Assembly (NCBI GenBank): GCA_023386515.1
Contig: JAEWJQ010000067.1
Location: 1 to 10,824 of the forward strand
Length of the DNA stretch: 10,824 nt
Source of the DNA: Pseudomonadota bacterium
Lineage (GTDB): Bacteria; Pseudomonadota; Alphaproteobacteria; Sphingomonadales; Sphingomonadaceae
Reading direction: 5' to 3'
The position numbers were made by a program, and so were the translations under genes. The notes below the pieces were generated by a model. The model worked only from the letters and a program-made list of their open reading frames with translations. It searched no databases and was not told the DNA's origin. This document shows positions 5,877 through 10,824 of the stretch, piece by piece (the first letter of the stretch is position 1; each line of letters begins with the position of its first letter).

Positions 5877-8474
5877 TCAGCCCAGGCTCTTCGAGGCCTG
5901 TTCGAACAGATCCTTCGACAGGCCCGGCGTGGCGACGATGCGTTCCAGTTCCTGGCGCATCTTCTCCGACCGGCCCGCATCGAAGCGGCGCCAGCGGCCG
6001 AGCGGCGGCAGAAGCTTCGCCGCGGTCTGCGGGTTGAGCTTGTCGAGCGCGATGAGCTGGTCGGCGAGGAAGCGGTAGCCCGATCCGTCGGCGGCGTTGA
6101 ACGCGCGCTGGTTGACCCCGAACGCACCGACCAGCGCGCGAGCGCGGTTGGGATTGGCGAGCGTGAAGTCGGGATGGCGCGCCAGTTCGGCGACCAGCTC
6201 GGCGGTATCGCCCCGCGACGACAGCGCCTGGGTCTGGAACCATTTGTCGATGACCAGCGCATTGCCGGCATAGCGATTGTAGAAGATGTCGAGCGCCGCC
6301 TCGCGCTCGTCGGAATGGCCGTTCGCCAATGTGGTCAGCGCGCCCTGCCGGTCGGTCATATTGTCCGCTGCCTCGAACTGGCGGAAGGCGAGGCTGGCGG
6401 CGTCCGCCGCGCCGCTGGCGGCGATATAGCCGAGCGCGACGTTGCGCAGCCGGCGGCCGCCCTTGGCGGCAGGCGAATAGACATAGGCGCCCTGCGGAGC
6501 CTCGGCATAGGCGCGCCGCCATTGATCGGCGAGGCGACGGCCGAGATCGCGACGCAATGCCTCGCGCGCGCGGAAGATCGCGTCGGGGTCGACCACCGCC
6601 AATTGATCGCCGATGAAGCTTTCCGACGGCAGCAGCACCGCCTCCGCGACGAAGGCGGGATCGAGATCGCCGTTGTCGAGCGTGTTGGCGACCGCGGTGA
6701 CCACGGCCTCGTGATCCGCCCGCGCGCCATCTATGGCGCCGGCAACCAGAGTGTCGAGCATCAGCTGCTGCATCGCCTCGTAGCGGGCGAAGGGATCGTC
6801 GTCATGCGCCGACAGGAAGGCGAGTTCGGCGGCGCTGCGGTCGCTCTCGACGATCACCGGCGCGGAAAAGCCGCGGTTGATCGACAGCACCGGTCGCTCG
6901 CCGATGCCGTCGAAGACGATCGTGTCGGCGGCATCGGTCAGCATCACCAGCCGCTCGTCGCCGAGCGGCCGGCCGCTCTCGCCACCGAACAGTTTGACCT
7001 TGAGCGGCAGCACCATGGGCGACTTGCCGGGCTGACCCGGCGTCGCCGGAACATGCTGGGCGAGGCGCAGCGTCGCGCGCCCCTCGCCCGCCGCATGCGC
7101 CAGGCAGGCGGAGACGCGCGGCGTACCGGCCTGGCTGTACCAGAGGCGGAACTGAGTCAGGTCGACGCCACCCGCCTGCTCCATGCAGGCGACGAAATCC
7201 TCGCAGGTCGCGGCGGTGCCGTCGAATGTGCGGAAATAGAGATCGGTCGCGGCACGGAACTTCACCGGGCCGAGGATCGTCGCCATCATCCGGATCAGCT
7301 CGGCGCCCGTGTTGTAGATGGTCGCGGTGTAGAAGTTGCTGATCTCGAGATAGCTTTCCGGCCGGACTGGATGCGCGAGCGGGCCGGCATCCTCCGGGAA
7401 CTGCGCCGCGCGCAGGCCGCGTACGTCCTCGATCCGCTTGACCGCGGCGGAGCCCTGGTCGGCCGAGAAGCCCTGGTCGCGATAGACGGTGAAGCCTTCC
7501 TTGAGCGACAGCTGGAACCAGTCGCGGCAGGTGATCCGGTTGCCCGACCAGTTGTGGAAATACTCATGTGCCACGACCGCCGCGATCGCGTCGTAATCAT
7601 AGTCGGTGGCGGTGTCGGGATCGGCGAGGATGTAGCGGCTGTTGAAGATGTTCAGCCCCTTGTTCTCCATCGCGCCGAAATTGAAGTCGTCGACCGCGAC
7701 GATGTTGAACACGTCGAGGTCGTATTCGCGGCCGTAGACGCGCTCGTCCCACGCCATCGACAGTTTCAGCGCGTGGAGCGCGTGGTCAGTCTTGGCGATG
7801 TCCGCCGCGCGCACCCAGATGCCGAGCTGCACCTCGCGACCCGACATGGTCGTGAAGCTGCCGCGGTTGACCGCCAGGTCGCCGGCGACGAGCGCGAAGA
7901 GATAGGAGGGCTTGGGAAAGGGATCGTTCCATTCCGCCCAGTGGCGCCCATCCCCGGCCTCGCCCTGCGCGACCGGATCGCCATTGGCCAGCAGCACCGG
8001 AAAGCGCGCGGCGTCGGCGGTCATCCGCACGGTGTAGCGGCTGAGTACGTCGGGCCGGTCGGGGAAATAGGTGATGCGGCGGAACCCCTCCGCCTCGCAT
8101 TGCGTGCACAGGTTGCCGCCGCTGGCATAGAGACCCATCAGCTGGGTGTTGCGCTCCGGCGCGATGGTGACGACCGTCTCGACGACGTGACGCTCGCCGG
8201 CGAGCGGGATGACGAGCTGTTCGCCCTCGATCCGCCAATCGTTGATCGGGCGTCCGTCGACCATGACCGACTCGGGTTGCTGCCCGGCGCCGTCGAGGCG
8301 GAGCGGCTGGTCGTGCGCCCCGTTGCGGGTCACCGACAGGCGAGCGGTGACGCGGGTAGCGGCGGGATCGAGATCGAAGTCGAGATGCGTGTCCGGCACC
8401 AGCCAGGCGGGCGGGCGATAATCGCCACGCTGGATGACGGCGGGTTGGGCGGGGGCGTTCTGGACGTCGAGCAT
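5877..8474 (-). CDS. pepN: Aminopeptidase N, M1 family zinc metallopeptidase
   Basis: This 865-residue cytoplasmic exopeptidase removes N-terminal amino acids from peptides, completing protein turnover. It has the full M1 active site: GAMEN (267-271), which grips the substrate N-terminus; the zinc motif HEYFH (303-307) with catalytic Glu304; the third zinc ligand Glu326 in LKEGF; and the transition-state Tyr387 in IYNTGAEL. The order is N-terminal beta domain (about 1-190), thermolysin-like catalytic domain (about 190-445), small beta domain, and helical C-terminal domain to the end, as in Escherichia coli PepN (about 870 residues). There is no signal peptide. The ATG at 8474 fits the family N-terminus. 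A Shine-Dalgarno sequence is weak or absent, while TATAGG lies only 6 bp upstream, so a leaderless message is possible. It is divergent from the M28 peptidase and convergent with the GT-C gene. Confidence 0.97.
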   Translation of the reverse strand: MLDVQNAPAQPAVIQRGDYRPPAWLVPDTHLDFDLDPAATRVTARLSVTRNGAHDQPLRLDGAGQQPESVMVDGRPINDWRIEGEQLVIPLAGERHVVETVVTIAPERNTQLMGLYASGGNLCTQCEAEGFRRITYFPDRPDVLSRYTVRMTADAARFPVLLANGDPVAQGEAGDGRHWAEWNDPFPKPSYLFALVAGDLAVNRGSFTTMSGREVQLGIWVRAADIAKTDHALHALKLSMAWDERVYGREYDLDVFNIVAVDDFNFGAMENKGLNIFNSRYILADPDTATDYDYDAIAAVVAHEYFHNWSGNRITCRDWFQLSLKEGFTVYRDQGFSADQGSAAVKRIEDVRGLRAAQFPEDAGPLAHPVRPESYLEISNFYTATIYNTGAELIRMMATILGPVKFRAATDLYFRTFDGTAATCEDFVACMEQAGGVDLTQFRLWYSQAGTPRVSACLAHAAGEGRATLRLAQHVPATPGQPGKSPMVLPLKVKLFGGESGRPLGDERLVMLTDAADTIVFDGIGERPVLSINRGFSAPVIVESDRSAAELAFLSAHDDDPFARYEAMQQLMLDTLVAGAIDGARADHEAVVTAVANTLDNGDLDPAFVAEAVLLPSESFIGDQLAVVDPDAIFRAREALRRDLGRRLADQWRRAYAEAPQGAYVYSPAAKGGRRLRNVALGYIAASGAADAASLAFRQFEAADNMTDRQGALTTLANGHSDEREAALDIFYNRYAGNALVIDKWFQTQALSSRGDTAELVAELARHPDFTLANPNRARALVGAFGVNQRAFNAADGSGYRFLADQLIALDKLNPQTAAKLLPPLGRWRRFDAGRSEKMRQELERIVATPGLSKDLFEQASKSLG

Positions 8475-8480
8475 CCGCTA

Positions 8481-8486
8481 CCTATA
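8481..8486 (-). promoter_or_regulatory. Candidate -10 box immediately upstream of pepN
   Basis: On the minus strand TATAGG (4 of 6 matches to TATAAT) ends 6 bp before the pepN ATG. Transcription starting about 7 bp downstream would begin at the start codon. TGGAAC, 18 bp upstream of the box, is a weak -35 (3 of 6 matches). Support is positional only. Confidence 0.3.
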
Positions 8487-8539
8487 CCCGGCGCGCCCAG
8501 GAGTTCCATCGCACTTGCTCCTTCCCACTGGCCCCGCCG

Positions 8540-8561
8540 CTCCCTCTCGCCTGCGAGGGAG
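8540..8561. repeat. Imperfect inverted repeat in the pepN/M28 divergent spacer
   Basis: CTCCCTC (8540-8546) and GAGGGAG (8555-8561) are inverted copies enclosing TCGCCTGC. The 9-mer AGGGAGGAG (8556-8564) also occurs in the hairpin at 5854-5862, also next to a TCCC arm. It could be a dispersed intergenic palindrome, a regulator site, or chance in G+C-rich DNA. Confidence 0.3.
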
Positions 8562-8574
8562 GAGAATGGCGACC

Positions 8575-8602
8575 TTGCACCCGGCCCGCGCTGTGCTACC
8601 CC
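8575..8602 (+). promoter_or_regulatory. Candidate promoter of the M28 peptidase gene
   Basis: TTGCACC (8575-8581) and GCTACCCC (8595-8602) are separated by 13 bp and partly match the Caulobacter-type consensus TTGACGS/GCTANAWC. The predicted start near 8608-8610 would give a leader of about 35-40 nt that contains the AGGGGA ribosome-binding site at 8631-8636. Confidence 0.4.
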
Positions 8603-8645
8603 GCTGCCACACAAAGCCCGCCAGGGGCACAGGGGACCTGCCGAC

Positions 8646-10376
8646 ATGATCTCGAAGATTGGCGCGCTGGCGCTGCTCGCGCTTTCGACCTCCGCGTTCG
8701 CCCAGACGGCGGCGGCGCCTGCCGCTCAGCCTGCAGCCCAGACTGCCGCGACGCCGCCGGCCTCGTCCTACACGCCGCTCGACGTCGCCGCGCTCAACGC
8801 GCCGCTGCCCGCCGACCAGGCGGCGATGAAGGCGCATGTCCTGTTCCTCGCCTCCGACGCGATGCGGGGCCGCGAGGCGGGCAGCCCGGAATTCGACATC
8901 GCGGCGCAATATGTCGCCGCGCAATTCTATGCCGCGGGCCTGCGCCCGGCGGGCGACGCCGGCGGCTATCTGCAGAATGTGCCGCTGACGACGTACAAGG
9001 CCGCGTCGAAGGGCGACATGGTCTGGACCGCCAAGGGCGCCCAGCCGCAGACGCTCGTCTTCGGCGAGGATTTCGTGCCCAGCGCCAACCCCGCCGCGGC
9101 GGAGACCAGCGTCGCCGCGCCCGTGGTCTTCGTCGGCCGCGGCATCGTCGCGCCGCAGTACAAGATCGACGATTATGCAGGGGTCGACGTCAAGGGGAAG
9201 ATCGTCGCGATCTTCGCCGGCGCGCCCGATTCCTTCGGCGGCGAGGAGCGCGCCTATTTCAGCAGCCCGGCGACCAAGGCGTGGATCGCCGCGCAGCATG
9301 GCGCGGTCGGCGTCGTGACGATCGACACGCCGCGCGCCGGCCCGCGGGCGCGGCCGTTTTCGGCGCTGGCGCAATATTACGATGCGCCGCGGATGACCTG
9401 GGCCAAGCCCGACGGCACCGGCACCAGCCCGGCCGCCTCGACCCCCTATCTCGGCACGCTGAGCCAGGCGGCGGCGGCCAAGCTATTCGCCGGCGCCCGG
9501 ACGCCCTGGACGACGATCGCCGCCCAGGCGCAGGGTGACAATCCCGTCTACAAGCCGGTGGCGCTGGCCGGCACGCTGACCGTCACCACCAAGACCGCCT
9601 TCATGCCGGGCAAGAGCAGCAACGTCATCGGCGTCATCCCCGGTGCCGACCCGGTGCTGGGCAAGGAGGTGGTGATCCTGTCGGCGCACCTCGACCATAT
9701 CGGCGTCAGCCCGGAACGGCCCGGCCAGCCGGCGAACGCGGACCGGATCAACAACGGCGCGCTCGACAATGCGATCGGCATCGCCAGCCTGATTGAGGAA
9801 GCGAAGACATTCACCGCCAGCGGCCAGCCGCCGAAGCGCACCGTCATGTTCCTGGCGGTGACCGGCGAGGAGAAAGGCCTGGTCGGATCCGACTATTTCG
9901 CCAACCACCCGACCGTGCCGCTCAAGACGATCGTCGCCGACGTCAACCTCGACATGCCGGTGCTGCTCTACAAGTTCGAGGATATGATCGTCTTCGGCGC
10001 CGACCGCTCGACGCTGGGGCCGATCGTCAAGACCGCGGTCAATGCGCAGGGCGTCGACCTGTCGCCCGACCCGATGCCGGAACAGGGCTTCTTCGTCCGC
10101 TCCGATCACTTCAACTTCGTCAAGCAGGGCATTCCCAGCGTCTTCCTGTGGCCGGGCATGAAGGGCGAGGGCCGCGCCAAGTTCGAGGATTTCCTGTCGC
10201 ACCGCTATCACCGGCCGGGCGACGACCTGACCCAGCCGATCCTGTGGGACCAGGGCGTCCGCTTCGTCGCGACCAACTATGCGATCGCGCGCCAGATCGC
10301 CGACGGGCCGGTGCGGCCGATGTGGAACAAGGGCGATTATTTCGGCACCACCTACAAGGGTGTGATGACCAAGTGA
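8646..10376 (+). CDS. Secreted M28-family zinc peptidase with PA-like domain
   Basis: This 576-residue exported aminopeptidase-type enzyme has a signal peptide at 1-19 (hydrophobic core, then AFA before Gln20), followed by an Ala/Pro/Gln-rich linker (21-40). A protease-associated-like segment (about 155-300, with GIVAPQYKIDDYAGVDVKGK) is inserted ahead of the catalytic core. The di-zinc site is complete: His348 in SAHLDHIG, bridging Asp374 in GALDNAIG, catalytic Glu408 and ligand Glu409 in TGEEKG, Asp436 in NLDM, and His488 in SDHFNF. It probably acts in the periplasm or outside the cell on peptides. The ATG at 8646 is set by the signal peptide and by AGGGGA 9 nt upstream; the frame is open much further left, but only as antisense to pepN. 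It lies 171 bp from divergent pepN, and the next gene starts 4 bp after its stop, suggesting an operon. Substrate specificity is unknown. Confidence 0.94.
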   Translation: MISKIGALALLALSTSAFAQTAAAPAAQPAAQTAATPPASSYTPLDVAALNAPLPADQAAMKAHVLFLASDAMRGREAGSPEFDIAAQYVAAQFYAAGLRPAGDAGGYLQNVPLTTYKAASKGDMVWTAKGAQPQTLVFGEDFVPSANPAAAETSVAAPVVFVGRGIVAPQYKIDDYAGVDVKGKIVAIFAGAPDSFGGEERAYFSSPATKAWIAAQHGAVGVVTIDTPRAGPRARPFSALAQYYDAPRMTWAKPDGTGTSPAASTPYLGTLSQAAAAKLFAGARTPWTTIAAQAQGDNPVYKPVALAGTLTVTTKTAFMPGKSSNVIGVIPGADPVLGKEVVILSAHLDHIGVSPERPGQPANADRINNGALDNAIGIASLIEEAKTFTASGQPPKRTVMFLAVTGEEKGLVGSDYFANHPTVPLKTIVADVNLDMPVLLYKFEDMIVFGADRSTLGPIVKTAVNAQGVDLSPDPMPEQGFFVRSDHFNFVKQGIPSVFLWPGMKGEGRAKFEDFLSHRYHRPGDDLTQPILWDQGVRFVATNYAIARQIADGPVRPMWNKGDYFGTTYKGVMTK

Positions 10377-10380
10377 CGCG

Positions 10381-10824
10381 ATGCTGCTGATCTTCGGCCT
10401 CGGCTACACCGCGTCGCGCATCGCTGCGGCATGGCAGGCGGGAGGTGGGCCGGGTACCGCGATCGGCACGACGCGGGACGGGCGTGACGGGTCCCTGCGC
10501 TTCGACGACGAGAGTGGCGTGCGCGCGGCGCTGGCGACCGCGAGCCATGTCCTGTCCTCGGTCCCGCCGGAGGGCGACGTGGACCCGGTGCTGGCGCGCT
10601 ACGGCGATGCGCTGGAGGGACGCTGGCTCGGCTATCTGTCGTCGACCGGCGTCTATGGCGACACGCAAGGCGCATGGGTCGACGAGAGTGCCCGGACCGG
10701 CGGTGGCCGGCGATCGGCGCGCGCCGCGGCGGATGCGGCGTGGCTGGCGCGGGGGGCGCGCGTGTTCCGGCTGCCCGGCATCTACGGTCCCGGCCGTTCG
10801 CCGTTGGAGCGGGTGCGCGAAGGG
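10381..10824 (+). CDS. YeeZ-like NAD(P)-binding Rossmann protein, atypical SDR (partial)
   Basis: From the ATG at 10381 there are 148 open codons that run off the right edge. The N-terminus has the dinucleotide-binding glycine motif GLGYTASRIA (6-15) after the strand MLLIF. The central strand and turn YLSSTGVYGD (85-94) and RLPGIYGPGR (130-139) are typical of extended SDR epimerase/dehydratase relatives. The residues between them (about 101-120, Gly/Arg/Ala-rich) contain no Tyr or Lys where a YxxxK pair would be expected, so this is an atypical member like YeeZ rather than a normal sugar epimerase. It starts 4 bp after the M28 stop codon without a clear ribosome-binding site, suggesting translational coupling. 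Reaction and substrate are unknown. Confidence 0.85.
   Translation, partial: MLLIFGLGYTASRIAAAWQAGGGPGTAIGTTRDGRDGSLRFDDESGVRAALATASHVLSSVPPEGDVDPVLARYGDALEGRWLGYLSSTGVYGDTQGAWVDESARTGGGRRSARAAADAAWLARGARVFRLPGIYGPGRSPLERVREG

Noticed and set aside
4078..6078. 666-codon plus-strand open frame overlapping the GT-C gene in another frame
   Set aside because: The composition is dominated by Arg, Ala and Gly with no hydrophobic pattern or motif; it is a shadow of the real gene.
6174..8645. In-frame upstream extension of the M28 peptidase frame (1400 codons in all) across pepN
   Set aside because: It is antisense to a complete pepN with every catalytic motif; the signal peptide and ribosome-binding site fix the M28 start at 8646.

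Overview
The window is high-G+C bacterial DNA with tightly packed, ordinary-looking chromosomal genes. Protein style (an aminopeptidase N close to alphaproteobacterial forms, a GtrA/GT2/GT-C glycan set, a signal-peptide M28 peptidase) and promoter-like boxes resembling the Caulobacter housekeeping consensus (TTGACGS - 10 to 14 bp - GCTANAWC) point to an alphaproteobacterium, most likely Sphingomonadaceae. The family assignment is an inference from style, not from a marker gene. I see no tRNA, rRNA, CRISPR array, insertion sequence, phage gene or toxin-antitoxin pair.

Layout. Bases 1-165 hold the 5' end of an unrecognised minus-strand gene with its own upstream region (166-466). Bases 467-5824 hold five genes that look like envelope glycan or lipid modification: an Aur1/PAP2-type membrane phosphatase or phosphotransferase (minus, GTG start); a DPM1/GtrB-like polyprenyl-phosphate glycosyltransferase (plus); convergent to it a two-gene unit of a GtrA-family membrane protein followed by a SAM methyltransferase (minus); and divergent from gtrA by only 60 bp a 605-residue polytopic GT-C-like membrane protein (plus, probable TTG start). 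Bases 5877-8474 encode aminopeptidase N (minus). Divergent from it at 8646 is a secreted M28 zinc peptidase with a PA-like domain, followed 4 bp later by a truncated YeeZ-like NAD(P)-binding protein that runs off the window.

How the genes could work together (inference): the GT2 would load a sugar onto undecaprenyl phosphate, GtrA would help move it across the inner membrane, and the GT-C protein would transfer it to a periplasmic acceptor. The methyltransferase could decorate the sugar or acceptor, and the PAP2 enzyme could recycle the carrier or transfer a lipid head group. This matches the parts list of three-component gtr systems, but here the parts are spread over three transcription units. 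The peptidase pair to the right looks unrelated.

Regulatory sequence of note: a good promoter match whose start site would fall almost at the ATG of the GT2 gene, with a perfect 8-bp inverted repeat just upstream; and a long hairpin between the convergent GT-C and pepN genes. I found no strong sign of an entirely new system. The most interesting items are the scattered glycan-modification set and its uncharacterised GT-C protein.
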